Shown here piece after piece: positions 44,657 through 56,316 of a stretch of 64,000 nucleotides of DNA. Each line of letters opens with the position of its first letter. Positions within the stretch are counted from its first letter, which is position 1. Origin of the DNA: Guyanagaster necrorhizus (lineage: Eukaryota; Basidiomycota; Agaricomycetes; Agaricales; Physalacriaceae); contig NW_025064883.1 in the NCBI RefSeq assembly GCF_019112545.1, positions 818,100-882,099 of the forward strand, given 5' to 3'. The position numbers and the translations under genes were made by a program. The notes beneath the pieces were generated by a model, which was not told the origin of the DNA, searched no databases, and saw only the letters and a program-made list of their open reading frames with translations.

Positions 44657-46413
44657 ATGGCCTCAGTGTCTACTACACAAACTACAGCGGTAGAAGCCCC
44701 TTCTTCTTTCGCACCATCTCTGTCGTTTTCAGGGTCTTCGTCGACCGCGTCAGTCCCAAGACCACTGAAACGGCACTTAACATCAGACCTCGACTTCCTC
44801 GCTCCTGCAGCGGCAACCTTCAAACCACATCCTTATACTCCGGCCAACCTGGCAAATTCCAATCTTAGTGGCTCTCGCAATCGGTACTTGCACAGTACGC
44901 GTCAGCAAAATCGCGCCACCTCTACTTCGCCCCCTCTCACCCTCGATGTTTCCGAAAAAGATCCAGACGCCGTATTCATTCACCCGCCTTTTGAATCCTT
45001 CCCGGGTGCAGAGACATTCCCAGAGGGCCTCACTTATACTCTGATGACTGAACATCTCGACTGGTTCCTCGACCCTAAAGACTACCTACCGCTAGAGGGA
45101 CCCCGTTTTAAACCAGATGCTATTCCTTATCCTCCATACTTAGAACCACCACGAGGATGGTGTCCGGCCAAGAAGAGGGACCTGAAGGACAAAGGACTTG
45201 ATGGTTGGGCTGAAGGCGAAGAGCCACGACTTCGTTGCACTTTCTGTAGACGAAACTATGCCGGTGTAAATGCTAAGAGTATGTGGAGGAGGCATGTTTT
45301 CGAAAAGCACAAAGTTGCCATGTCAAATCGTCGCGAAGGGTGCGAGCGTCCCCGTGGACGAGGCTCTACTAGTGGGGTTCTATCACTATTTTCTTTCCGG
45401 TTTCTCATATACAGTTTATAGAGGAAAACAGGCAGCCGGGAACTTCAAGGGAAAAGACTCTCGATAGTGTCATTGGCATGGATGTTGCTCCTCAAACCAA
45501 TGCGCACAATACCACACATAAGTCTAAATTTCATTCTCTGCTGCCTGTGTCATGCAGCCAGAAAGATGTGCCAACTCTTCCTTTATCTGCTGAAAATGCC
45601 ACTGCTTTGCGGCCCTCACCTTCACCCCCCTCAACACCGCCCCCAATGTCATCGTCCGATGCAACAACTGGCTTATCGCCTTGCCCCGCACCTTTTCCAT
45701 CGTCTCCTTATGATCCCTCCTTGACACCCTCATTCCGTCATTGCTCCCCTAGCCCGCCCTCCGAACACCCTTGGAGATATCCCAGTCCTAGCCACCCTTT
45801 GCATTCACGTCAATGTGAAATCTCTTTGAGCGATCTGCGCTCGCCAATTATCAAGAAAGACATCCAGAATAGTGCCAGTCCTAAGACGGGTACACCAGAA
45901 GCATCGCTACGCAAATTTTCCCTTGTGTGTCAGACATTGGACTCTAAAATCCTCTGTCCTTCTTTGCCTTTATCTTTCCCTCCCTCTCCGAAGGAACTGT
46001 ATTCGCCACTAACTGGTTCGGTGACATCCTGGCGTCGGTCCTCCCATCCAAATTCTCCTTTTGTATTGGACGCCCAGCTAACGCAACATCATAATTTGAC
46101 CGTCACCACTGAGGATTGGTTTCCGAGGTTTGAAGATTCCTTGATGTCAACCTTTGAGCCACCGACAAAGACATCAGTCGAGTTCACCGGGGAGAGCCCA
46201 ATATTAAGAAGCCGAACTCTTCCTCATGATGTGGGCCTAGGGATAGGTCTGTTAGAACCTTTCACCCTTCTCGACGATCCTTCGGGTTCGGAGGATGATG
46301 ACGAAACCGAAGTGGAGACGCTCATTGCAGCCAGTCATTCTCTTGCGGAAAACAACTCTAGAGACGCATCTCCACCTTTCAAGAGAAGAAAGCTTGTCGA
46401 TGTCTTAGGATGA
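44657..46413 (+). CDS. Ser/Pro-rich protein with one C2H2-type zinc finger
   Basis: Probably a nuclear DNA- or RNA-binding regulator; target unknown. The ATG at 44657 gives MASVSTTQTTAVEAPSSFAP. Around residues 110-170 lies an acidic/aromatic block (FESFPGAETFPEGLTYTLMT, EHLDWFLDPKDYLPLEGPRF, YPPYLEPPRGWCPAKK) followed by the finger LRCTFCRRNYAGVNAKSMWR and RHVFEKHKVAMSNRR, a CX2C-X15-HX4H arrangement near residues 195-220. One intron (about 45378-45420) joins the GRGSTS end of exon 1 to RKTGSREL- or NRQPGTS-type sequence; the exact join was not fixed. The second exon is Ser/Pro-rich with many SP/TP sites and ends FKRRKLVDVLG with a stop at 46413. I do not recognise the family. Confidence 0.72.
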
Positions 46414-47126
46414 AGGTAGATGGTTTCCCGCACCTCTTGATTTGATCTCTGCTATCCATGTTATGCCGTGTCTACTATTATATCTCTCAAATATTGTTCG
46501 TTTTCTGTTGTCGTTTTCTGTGTCTTTCAGTTTATTTATCATCTTTGATCTTTTGCCAGTGATATGGTGGCACTGCAGGCTGTTCATATGCATGAACCAT
46601 CACTTGTACATACTTTTCCAGTGTCTAGTTGTACCGCTATCGTGTATCCCAAGTTACTGTAATTATGGAATTGTCTGTAAGATAACACAATGTAGAACAA
46701 TGCTAAGTCTAGCACTAGTGTCAATAATGATGACGGGAACAAAAGCGAAATTTACGCATGTTACGAATGATTTCATTTTCAATAGCATGGAAGCCGACGG
46801 CGGCTTACGTGAGCAATGTCAGCTGATAACTGATGGGCTACGAACCTTCATTGAGACTGTGAGGCCCTACCGTTGATCTGTCTTTCTCCTTGTTCTTCTC
46901 CAGTCTGTTCGTTATAAGAACAGGTGCCGCTATTTCCGCTTATCGTGTCCTTTGATTCCCCCCATTTTTTTGTTTCTGACACTTGTCATATCTGTTTCAG
47001 CGCCATCTTTGTCTCCCAGAACTAGACGTTCTCGTCGGATAACCAGTCACTTCACTCTGCCACCAACCTCTCAGTCATCCACTTATCTTCTGACTGTTGT
47101 CCTCAGTGGCTTTCTGAAGAATCGGG
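46414..47126. other. Intergenic, 713 bp, Rac1 upstream region
   Basis: A 144-codon open frame at 46442-46876 is hydrophobic and T-rich by composition, with no motif, and I regard it as chance. The rest contains pyrimidine-rich stretches consistent with the Rac1 promoter and 5' untranslated region. No other feature seen. Confidence 0.4.
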
Positions 47127-48089
47127 ATGCAAGCGATTAAATGTGCGTGATATTGCGGCTGGACGGCCCTGTTGTTGACGATCACCTGCAGGTGTAGTCG
47201 TGGGAGATGGCGCCGTGGGGAAGGTGAGCTGACCGACGTTGCGGTTGTCCACTTGGAATTCTTATCTGATGGGACAATAGACATGCCTTCTCATTTCATA
47301 CACCACCAATGCGTTTCCTGTACGTGGACATTGCCCCATCTTTCTAGCTATTCATTGATTCTGATACACAGGGAGAATACATTCCAACGGGTAATCAGAC
47401 TGTCATAGCTATTTGTATGCATTCACCAACTTTTCTTAGTGTTTGACAACTACTCTGCTAATGTGATGGTCGATGGCAAAACGATCTCGCTCGGATTATG
47501 GGATACCGCTGGACAAGAGGATTATGACCGACTCCGCCCGCTGTCATACCCTCAAACGGATGTCTTTTTGATTTGCTTTTCCCTAGTCAGTCCTCCAAGC
47601 TATGAGAACGTTAGGACCAAGGTGAGTGACGATAGAGGCAATTATCGCTGTGCTCACTAATTACATGTTCTCAGTGGTTCCCCGAGATATCCCATCATGC
47701 ACCGCAGACCTCCGTCGTACTGGTTGGGACGAAACTTGATCTACGTGAAGACCCTGCGACGATAGAGAAACTCCGGGACCGGTGAGTATATTCACTGAGG
47801 TACTAATGTCCTACTAAGAGGCATCCTAGTCGTATGGCGCCAATCCAGTACGCTCAGGGAGTTGCGATGTCCAAAGATATTGGAGCAGTGAAATATTTGG
47901 AGTGCTCCGCGTTGACACAGAAGGGCCTCAAGACTGTCTTTGACGAAGCCATCCGGGCAGTCTGTAAGTGACGTTCCTTAATACAGCCACGCGTTCTGTT
48001 GCTTATTGACCAACGAATTTTTAGTGAATCCACCTCCACGGACAGACAGGGGGAGAAACAAAGCGTCAAAGTCGTGCATTATTGCTTGA
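47127..48089 (+). CDS. RAC1: Rho-family GTPase Rac1
   Basis: Rac controls actin, polarity and NADPH oxidase in fungi. The first four coding exons are tiny: 47127-47142, 47192-47223, 47281-47319 and 47372-47390 (16, 32, 39, 19 nt). They spell [16 protein letters not shown] (P-loop), [13 protein letters not shown] and GEYIPT (switch I Thr), joined to [20 protein letters not shown]. Then [20 protein letters not shown] (switch II), [40 protein letters not shown] (TKLD base motif), [20 protein letters not shown] and the C-terminus [13 protein letters not shown] with TGA at 48087-48089. The CAAX box CIIA is preceded by a modest basic region. The [20 protein letters not shown] text favours Rac over Cdc42. 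A RhoGEF is encoded at the right end of the window. Confidence 0.95.
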
Positions 48090-48663
48090 GGGCCAGATGT
48101 ATGCGGTTGGATGGTGGCATACATATAATATCACGCCATTTATGTTTCTATTCGACTTTGACCTGTATGCTTTTTGACTTTGCTTCTTTACACTTTTGAT
48201 GCTACCGACGGATGCTTGTTTTTTTTTGTGTTCAAACATTCTTGTTGCCTGGGACGTGCAATGGTGGGCGTAAACAAGCAACCGCGTGCTCGAATTCTCA
48301 GGAGAGGAGAACCTCAATCAGATGACCGCAAGCAATTGCCAGGAACGAACGGCCATGGCAAAGACCCCAGCAGCGACATCCCTTCCTAGCCCTGTGCTTT
48401 TTCTTTTTACCCACCGTGACTGTTTTTCTTGTACTTACCCGGGGAGGCGTACTCTGGTCGGTTGCGACTCTTCTGGACTTCCTCATCCACCCCAGAGTAT
48501 GTACAGGACGAGGCATCTTTGTGCATCAGTTTTGGATAGGATCACTGTAACGAACTGGCGAACTCTGGCACGCTCGTTGGATCCTTTCTCTTCGTATGTT
48601 GCACTATCAGTTTCACTAGCGACCTCTTGTTGAACCTGTGCAGATCCGACCTCTAACCTTGAC
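48090..48663. other. Intergenic, 574 bp
   Basis: Between Rac1 and the type II membrane protein gene, same strand. It contains a T-rich stretch (near 48220-48235) likely in the Rac1 3' region and a pyrimidine-rich upstream region for the next gene. The next gene's frame could start further upstream through an intron. No separate gene seen. Confidence 0.4.
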
Positions 48664-51600
48664 ATGGTCCAGTCGGAGAGACTGCATCCAGTTCGACATG
48701 TATCGACCGCTTCCCTGGACACATCGGCCTCTGGCATCGCAGACAGTACCATCAGCAACGGAGAATCCTTGCGATTATCTCAGTTTCCCCAGCCGCCGTC
48801 ATCGATCCCCACTACGCCTCTACGTGCAGAATTTGCCCCTCCATCACCAAATATCCCGACTGTCCGTACTATAATCGCGCCGCTTTTCCTGCACCAGCCC
48901 ACTACGTCACAGACTTCCCCCTCCCTCCCCTCAGGCAGCGCCTCTACTAATTACCGGTTACCGGCCAGCTATTCCTCCCCTTATTCAGGTTCAGGTACCA
49001 TCTACCCTCACGACTGGTATGATGGTGCCTCCAGCGTCGATGTCGATGATGCTGAAGACCGTTTACTTTCCACGTCGTTCATCACCTCGTTGCTCCAGGA
49101 GCATCTAGCACCTTCACCTAATAGCGCAGGTCGCAGATTTTCCACTGGCAGCGATGCGTTCAGCGGCGTATCAGAAATGACATACCCACCGACTTCTCGT
49201 TATCCAGACTCTGTCGACCGACCTTCTTTGCCTCCCCCGCCGTCTATACCTCCAAGGTCGCCACCACCCCGCAAGCCACAAGGTGCCAGACCCCAAAAGC
49301 AGCCTCCCACTTCCTTCGCTAGCAAAGTGCTCCCCAACTCTGATTATTCCGACTCGCTCTGCTCGGAGCAAGAAGACAATCTGCCTACTATCATACGTTC
49401 AGCTAGCTTTTCTCGAGGGGTCACTGTTCCCGGTGCTTCCGTGGTGGGTGTCGCTCCGGCAACTTTGCGAGCCATTTCAATTCATAGCGATGGCTGTGGC
49501 TCAGACTACAAACAGTTCGTTCGTTCCAGCTCAGCTTTGCCTCTAACAAAGCCCCGTCTCTCTCTGGCTCGTCCAGAGTCACGGCAATCCACTCATTCCA
49601 ACCATAGCGCTGCTCCTCCATTTTTTTCTCGTGTCTCCTCCACGGGCAAATCCATAGCTCAGCGTATCCCGACCTGGAGCAGAACTAAGCCACTACCGCC
49701 TGTTCCCATCATACCACATATTCCCATCGCCGCAGAAGTTGCCAACCGCCGAAAGGAGGCAGTCATTCCTCTGTCAGACCTGGCTGCGCGCGCAGGTACA
49801 CTGAACAATATGCTAGAAAAAGGGTATTATCCTCATGACTCTCGAACGTTCTATCATTTCGATTCTCGTACAGGTGTTTTCTCCGCATCTAATGGAAGTG
49901 CCATTCCGACGAATGGCGATCCCTCTCAGACGCATCCTAACCGCAAATCTCAACGTGGATCCATTTTTCATTCGCTAGAGTCGTCCGGCTCAGAAACAAC
50001 CAAAAGCACGTTACATTTCTTTCGTAAGAAAAAGTTGATCATTTTTGCTATTTTCGCCGCTGCCGCACTGATTATCATTGGTGTTGCTGTCGGTGTAACG
50101 GTGGGTCGGAAAGGTCAGGATGCACACCATTGTGCTGCTGGTCTCGCTGGAACAGCTTGCAATCTTAGTATGTGTCTTCAAGCATCAGCATCAGCGTCGC
50201 TGATTTCAAAGTATAGATTCTACCTGCGTGTGCACATCGTCAGTTACAGGCAGCTGTGACGCGCTTGCCCAAAACGTCGTCGACCTTTTACCAACAATGA
50301 ACGAATTGTTCGACACTGATCACACCCTTAATTATGTGTACACTTCTCTTTGGCTTACTCTGGGAACTACAACGGGAAGCGACTGCTCAGGGCAATCTCT
50401 TCTTGTTGATGTCGCGCCGGCGTTGACTATGTCGGATTCCCCCAATCGTACGGAATGGGCCCAAGCTGCAATTCTTTGGAATCTTGTTGAGTCGCAGAAT
50501 GTTTCCAGCGCGAAAGAATTGCAAGAGTTCGCCAAGAATGCCCCGTGGACGGGAATTAGCCAATTGGATGGACCAGTGCCCTATGATACCGGTTCTTTTG
50601 CAGTGAATGCCTCAGGTTTCACCTTCAATTTTGCATCTCAGTCGATCAGTCAACCAGCCGTATCATTCGTCACCAATGGTCAGCCCACTGATGAGCAGAT
50701 CGGTCGACTGAGCGATACAACCCTTTCTGCATTGAATCGGATGTACAGTTATGCACTTGGTAGGTTTCTCCTCCTCGTTTTGTAACGTACACTCAATGGT
50801 CCAATTTTCAGCATCCTCCACCCAGCAACAGGATGCACTGTCGACATACTGGACCTCAGTTTTGCAGCAAAGGGAAGAAGATTTGTCCGTCTTCTTGTCG
50901 CTTGTCAGCTCGTCGCCCCTTCTAATTCCCTTCGATGCCACGTCTCAATCCGTGTCTGCCCTGATGACCAATTCATCTACTGAACCCTTCCCGCCGCCTC
51001 TAGGATGCTATCCGAATCTATCATCATCTGAGCTCGAACAGATCAGTGATATCGAAGTTTCAGTATTCGGACTTTCCAAAAAAGCGGGGGCGTTTGAGTT
51101 CGATACCTCTTGTTATCCCGACCGTCCGTTGTATGGAATTTTGAATGTGCTTCGCCTTCGACTCCCGTTCGCGAATACTACAACAGGTGTTGCTCAACAA
51201 GCTGCGGTCCTTAACCGCGATGTTGGCCCTCGTGTGGTCCTTCGCAACGGTCAACTGTTGAGTTCTTTGCCAGGATCACCTGTTCAGCCATCTAACGGCA
51301 CCCAAAATCCTCGACATTATGGGACACTCAACCATCTCCAACACGTTATGCATAACTACTTGCTATCCCTTGACATCGATGTTGCTATTGCTCTCGTGAC
51401 CTTTCTGCTGTCGTATGCAGTGGTACCACCAGATAACGAGTCAGAACTCGTCGCGTCCCTATCATCTATCCCGGCTCTAGAAATTGCTGTTTTTGGTAGC
51501 GTATTTCCAGCCGACATTGATCATTCCGTGTCGTCCTTTTCGACTACATCGGGGACATTGTTCTTTGGGTCCGAGGAGGGAAGCGCATTGCGGAACTGGA

Positions 51601-51800
51601 CGATCACAGGCACGGGCACCAAAGTCATTTGGGCAGATAATGCTACGTCTGCCCTGGTCGTGTACGACTCGTCGCTGACAGATGAAACGTTCGATGCAGT
51701 ATGGTCTGCTGCGGCAGCAGCATTGGAGAGCAATGTGGAAAATGTCACGGCGAACAATGTGACTTCATCTCTGGGCAGCTTGGGCAAAATGGATTCATGA
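48664..51800 (+). CDS. Large Ser/Pro-rich type II membrane protein, unknown family
   Basis: Three long exons, about 1000 residues. The first 450 residues are disordered and Pro/Ser-rich (PSLPPPPSIPPRSPPPRK), then a short conserved-looking block LSDLAARAGTLNNMLEKGYY. A single transmembrane helix follows Lys/Arg (FFRKKKLIIFAIFAAAALII, IGVAVGVTVG), giving an N-in, C-out topology. The exposed part begins CAAGLAGTACNL, spliced to DSTCVCTSSVTGSCDALAQN, a Cys-rich start, and has many N-glycosylation sequons (NVSS, NASG, NSST, NLSS, NGT, NWT, NAT, NVT). It continues SELEQISDIEVSVFGLSKK and PALEIAVFGSVFP, two similar strands suggesting a repeated fold. Stop at 51800. I recognise no catalytic motif; a surface or wall-associated role is inferred. 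Confidence 0.78.
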
Positions 51801-52112
51801 CGGACATTGCAATAAGCCGGTGTACACGTACTCATTATTGTTATTATATATACGCTTTCACGATCTTTTATTATTTTTATGCAGCTAGTTAGAATTATTC
51901 GTATACCAACGCAATACAAATGGAATCATGTTATGGAGCAAACTGTGGCCGGCAGAGATAAAAGAGCTTGTTTAGGTGTGGTTGGCAAGCCTTCGTGGAC
52001 AAAAGCAGAACCAACGCGTTTTCATTACATTATCAGCACCGCCTCCCGAAGACTTGAAATTCGACTCTGTTGATTCCCACTGCCGATCGTTATTGTCGTC
52101 GACACTCAGAAT
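51801..52112. other. Intergenic, 312 bp
   Basis: Between two genes on the same strand. AT-rich just after 51800 (likely 3' untranslated sequence), otherwise nothing recognised. Confidence 0.4.
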
Positions 52113-54952
52113 ATGCCCAAAGCACAACAGCCCTCCTCGTCCCATTCTGCTACCGGCCCAGTCCACAGTAATGGTACCCACCCTAATGTCCTCAAACGCA
52201 ATCAGGTAGGCCCCAGTGCAAGTCCTTCTCCTCTTCTTACCGTGTTCTGCATTGTCTGCCAGGCCTGTCACCAAGTGCGTGTTTCTTACCGCCTCTTTCT
52301 CTTACAGGTGCTCATGGACGGCCTAGTGTCGAAGGAGGAAATTGGTGAGCCATTTGCTGCTTCAAATTTCTCATTGCTAATCCCTCGCAAAAGAAATGGT
52401 ATGTCCCCGATGTCCCGATTTATTCCAGTAACCTTCGACCTTCATTTAGTGACGCTAAACGACCTTGCTCAACCTGTGTGCGCTCCCATGCCCACGCTGT
52501 ATCCCATGCACCTGCAGGCGCACAACTTCCATCCGCTCCCGAGTGCACTTTTGACGAAAGTGAGCAGCCCTTTTCTCAGCCCAGACCCCGCTCTCATCGT
52601 TCGCAGTCCATGAAAGCACAGCAGCGCCGTCGGAAACACCCAAGAACAAGTACGAAAGGTTGGAAAATCGCATCAGTGCGTTCGCCGCTTCTTCTGCATT
52701 CATTCATCGTTTGACCACCCACAGGTGAACTCGAGGCCCTTCTACGCCAAAAGGAAAACTCAGCAGCTGAACACGATATTCAACACCAGGCAGTTTTTTC
52801 TCCACAGGCTCGGGAAGCACAATCCTCGAGTCCATCGCAACACTCAATATCAAATGGCCATCCTCACCACCTGTACTCAGGGTCCAGAAACACATCTCGC
52901 AGCCCTCTCGGCAAACAGGAGCAAGACCTTTCCGAAACACCAAGTGGCACCTCTCCACATGCTGGGTGGGATGTCCTTTGGCCAAACTGGCCCCCGAATC
53001 TCCCTGAACCAGAGCTGCTCCGTCATTTGTGAGCTTTCAGCCAACATCGTCTATATCATCCAATGTGACGAATACTTTAGAGTCGAGGTCTTCTTTCTCT
53101 TCCATCCCCATGCGACTCGCCTCTTCCATGCAACTAGTTTCATGGCCTCCCTTTCATTACCTCCTGCGCACCCTAGATTTCCTGCTCCGCCTGTCCTGCA
53201 TGCCATATGTGCTGTCGGAAGCCTCTATACGGGTATGGTTACCTCACCTCCTCTTCCCAACTTGTCTGAAGTCGAGCCCGGTAAATTCGTTGTCATCGCC
53301 GCCGAAATTCTTTCTAACTGTCTCAAATTTTCCAAAAGACGAAATATTTTCAGAACGCTACCGGTCAAAGGAAGAACGTCCGGATTCGTTCGCAGAGCAG
53401 CAGGTAAAACTGGCCCGGGACACGGCCCAAAGGCTTGAATTTTTAGGGCAGGACCTTCTTCAAGTTTTGCAAGGTGGGTTGACAGTTTTGTCTTCTATGT
53501 GGCTGATTATATGGACTGTAACAGCAAATATTATTTTGTGCTGGTTCTACATTTCCCATTCAAAGTCAGTGCATTTTTAAGATCGTGGAATCAATTCTGA
53601 TCTTGTGGGTCTAGGCATGTTGAAGTATGCATGGCTAAGTCCTGTTCGGCGCCGAAGGCTAATGTTTTTCCTAGCTTTTTATCACAGCTGCTCATTCACT
53701 TCGTCTGGCGGTTCCACTGGGATTGAACATGTGTCCGCCTTTTAATTCTATAACAGTGTCTCAAAGACCAGCCTCTATCCTACCTCCAGCCCGCACGGTA
53801 GTCGAAGATGAAATGCGAAGGAACGCGTTCTGGCTCGCTTACGCAAACGAACGACAGCATGGTTGCACGAACGGCTGGGCTCACAGCATGGACGATTCGG
53901 ACATCTCGCAGCTCCTCCCGCTACGAGGAGACCAGTACGAGCAAGGCGTATGTTCTGCTATGGCTCCACTGTTTTGGTACTTATTGGCATTCCAAAGGCA
54001 CTTGTTACCCCGCATGATAGACAATGGGCACATGCCAAGGATCTGCTCGTAAACCATCCCGAAAATCAAATAGATTCCTTCATTATGTACATCAAGAGTT
54101 CTATCCTGATATGTGAGATTATGTTCATTTTTTTCGGCTACGCTGAAGAACTTACTTTTACCAGCGCGTGTCAAAACATTCAATATGAGATTTAGGACGC
54201 GGCGGTACAACGGCGACGAGCACATATCCACATATCATCCTCTACCTCTAAGTCCTAATTCGACTGAGCCTATTGATGCCCGAATGTCGGCTGGCTTTGT
54301 TGAATTGGATAGTACGATCTCCTCTTTTCTCAGTTCTTTCCCACCACACTTGAGGAATCCTATCAACAATAACACGGTCGACAATCACCTTTACACTGCC
54401 TTCCTAATATCACATGTGTGAGCATGGTGGAAACATTGCTTTGCCACGCAGTATTAATGTGACTTTCAGAGCAAATATCATTCTACATGATCCTCATGCA
54501 GATGTACGGATATCAGGATGTATTTCAGCTTTGAAGATCCTTACCTCTGCACGTGCGATTCTGGATCTAATATATGCTGTATGGTCCACAAGCTTTGACA
54601 TCACCCTTTTGGATTCATTTTGTTCAGTATGTTGAAACAATACTACCTATGGCAAGGCCTTGACTTCTCTCTTTGTATTAGTTTTGTTGGTTTACTGCCG
54701 GACGAGTACTTGTTCGATTCCTGCAGGCTGCCATGGAGGCGAACAGTCAGGACCAGATTTCCACTTTACGGGCTGAATTGGACTTCATTTTGTAAGTTCA
54801 CGAGGCATTGATTTGTCTACAAAGTGCTGATCTATCTCAGGACTGCTTTATCAAAAGTGGGACAGCGATATGCAATGGCATATCGGTGTGCAAAAATGCT
54901 GGAAGACAGGATGGTCACAACAGGCGGTCCTCCTTCAGGTGTAATGTCGTAA
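52113..54952 (+). CDS. Zn2Cys6 fungal transcription factor
   Basis: The ATG at 52113 opens MPKAQQPSSSHSATGPVHSN, exon 1 ending LKRNQ. Micro-exons of 12 nt (52263-52274, ACHQ), 18 nt (52327-52344, CRRRKL) and 5 nt (52394-52398) join to DAKRPCSTCVRSHAHAVSHA and PECTFDE, rebuilding CX2CX6C...CX2C of the binuclear zinc cluster. Next come a linker/coiled coil (YERLENRI, ELEALLRQKENSAAEHD) and the fungal_trans region: WPPNLPEPELLRHL, VEAFFLFHPHATRLFHATSF, HPRFPAPPVLHAICAVGSLY, DTAQRLEFLGQDLLQVLQ, RTVVEDEMRRNAFWLAYANE. The end is ELDFILTALSKVGQRYAMAY, RCAKMLEDRMVTTGG, with TAA at 54950-54952. Many introns; joins in the 3' half are approximate. Targets unknown. Confidence 0.85.
52394..52398 (+). other. 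5-nt micro-exon (AAATG)
   Basis: Flanked by introns of 49 nt (GTGAGC...CTAATCC...AAAAG) and 51 nt (GTATGT...TTTAG). It adds AAA TG to a following T, giving Lys-Cys. This supplies the third cysteine of the zinc cluster in frame. Confidence 0.8.
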
Positions 54953-55130
54953 CGGAAATTTTTATAGGTTCGTATTTAAGAGGCGGACATTGTAGCAATA
55001 TGTAGTTCATGTATGTAGCCTGTATGACCTTTTTTTGGATGCAAAGAATGCAAAGATGGAATGGCCCCTTTTAGACCGATCAATAACGAAACTTTGAAGC
55101 TTGTTGTTCGACCGTGACGAGGAAAGAGCG

Positions 55131-56197
55131 ATGGTGGGTCGGCCAATGCAGGACAAGCCAGCTGTGGCATTCCTCGGTCCACTAGGCACTTACACGCACC
55201 AGGTATGAGAGTCGACCTGCAGGAGCACCACAAAATGACAATAATAGGCCGCATACGAAAAATTTGGGAGTGACGTCGAATATATTGAACAAAATTCCAT
55301 TGCAGGTGATCAGCTTCTATCTGCCTAATGTCGCACACTGAGCAATCTATCAGAGGTATTTGACTCGCTGTCTACTACAGTTGACATAGGCATAGTACCT
55401 CAAGAAAACTCGATTTTCGGGCCAGTCATCGAGACGTACGATTGTTTGCGACGAGATGAACCTATCTTTGTCCGGGATGAAATTATTTTGGCAATCCAAC
55501 ATTGTCTAATTGTTCGGAAGGGAGTCCAACTTTCTGATATCGACTGCGTCATGAGTCATGAACAGGTCAGTAAAATTCTGATAAAAATAAGCGGATTTAA
55601 TGGAGACTCCCAGGCTCTTGGACAATGTCGGTCGTTCCTCGAGACGGAACTCCCACATGCATCACTTAAGAAGATGCCGTCGACCTCAGCGGCGGCGAAA
55701 GCTCTTCTCTCGAGTCCTCTAACATATGCTGCCATATGCTCAAAAGCGTGCTTGACCGTTTTTGACGGTCTAGAATTGCTGAACGAAGGCATTCAAGACC
55801 AACACTGTATGAAATCTCTTTTCTTCTATCAGCTTGCGTTTCACTGACATGGAAGTATCGCCTAGCGAATTTCACCCGTTTTTATGTTGTGGCGAAATCT
55901 TCAAACGAGGTGCCGTCTAGCACGGAGCGGCGCGGCCGAGCTCTTCTTCGTTTGTCCGTGGACGTATCAAATAAATCAGCCAGTATTATGACACTGTTGG
56001 CTGCCTTGAGGATAAACTATATCTCACGAATAGATCGTCGACCTGCTCTCGACAGTGTTCCTTTTCATGATATGTATTTTGTAGAACTTAATTCCATAGC
56101 CGAGCAGAGCCAAGACATTTGGGAACGCGAAATAGAGCACGGACTTGAGCGTGTTAGACTGGCCGGTGGAGCGGGGAAGCTTTTAGGTATCTGGTAG
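55131..56197 (+). CDS. PHA2: Prephenate dehydratase (phenylalanine biosynthesis)
   Basis: Converts prephenate to phenylpyruvate. The ATG at 55131 gives MVGRPMQDKPAVAFLGPLGT, then YTHQ spliced to AAYEKFGSDVEYIEQNSI. Catalytic-domain motifs follow: VDIGIVPQENSIFGPVIETY (the PxENS signature), VRDEIILAIQHCLI, VMSHEQALGQCRSFLETELP, MPSTSAAAKAL. The last exon encodes a TRFYV motif (ANFTRFYVVAKSS), then an ACT-type regulatory part with ALLRLSVDVSNKSASIMTLL, NYISRIDRRPALDSVPFHDM and YFVELN, ending GAGKLLGIW and TAG at 56195-56197. The ACT domain implies phenylalanine feedback. A second in-frame Met at 55146 is also possible. The catalytic Thr of TRF is present. Confidence 0.93.
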
Positions 56198-56316
56198 ACT
56201 GATACAAAAAGATCTGTCTAATCTTTAAATAGTAGAATACATATATTCGCGTAGTTGCACGATCTATCTAGATCATCATAAAAGGAACTAAAATTCAGGC
56301 TTCTAGGTTGGTCTCC

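Noticed and set aside
46442..46876. 144-codon plus-strand frame between the zinc-finger gene and Rac1
   Set aside because: Composition-driven, hydrophobic from T-rich DNA, no intron signals, no motif, and it fits the Rac1 upstream region.
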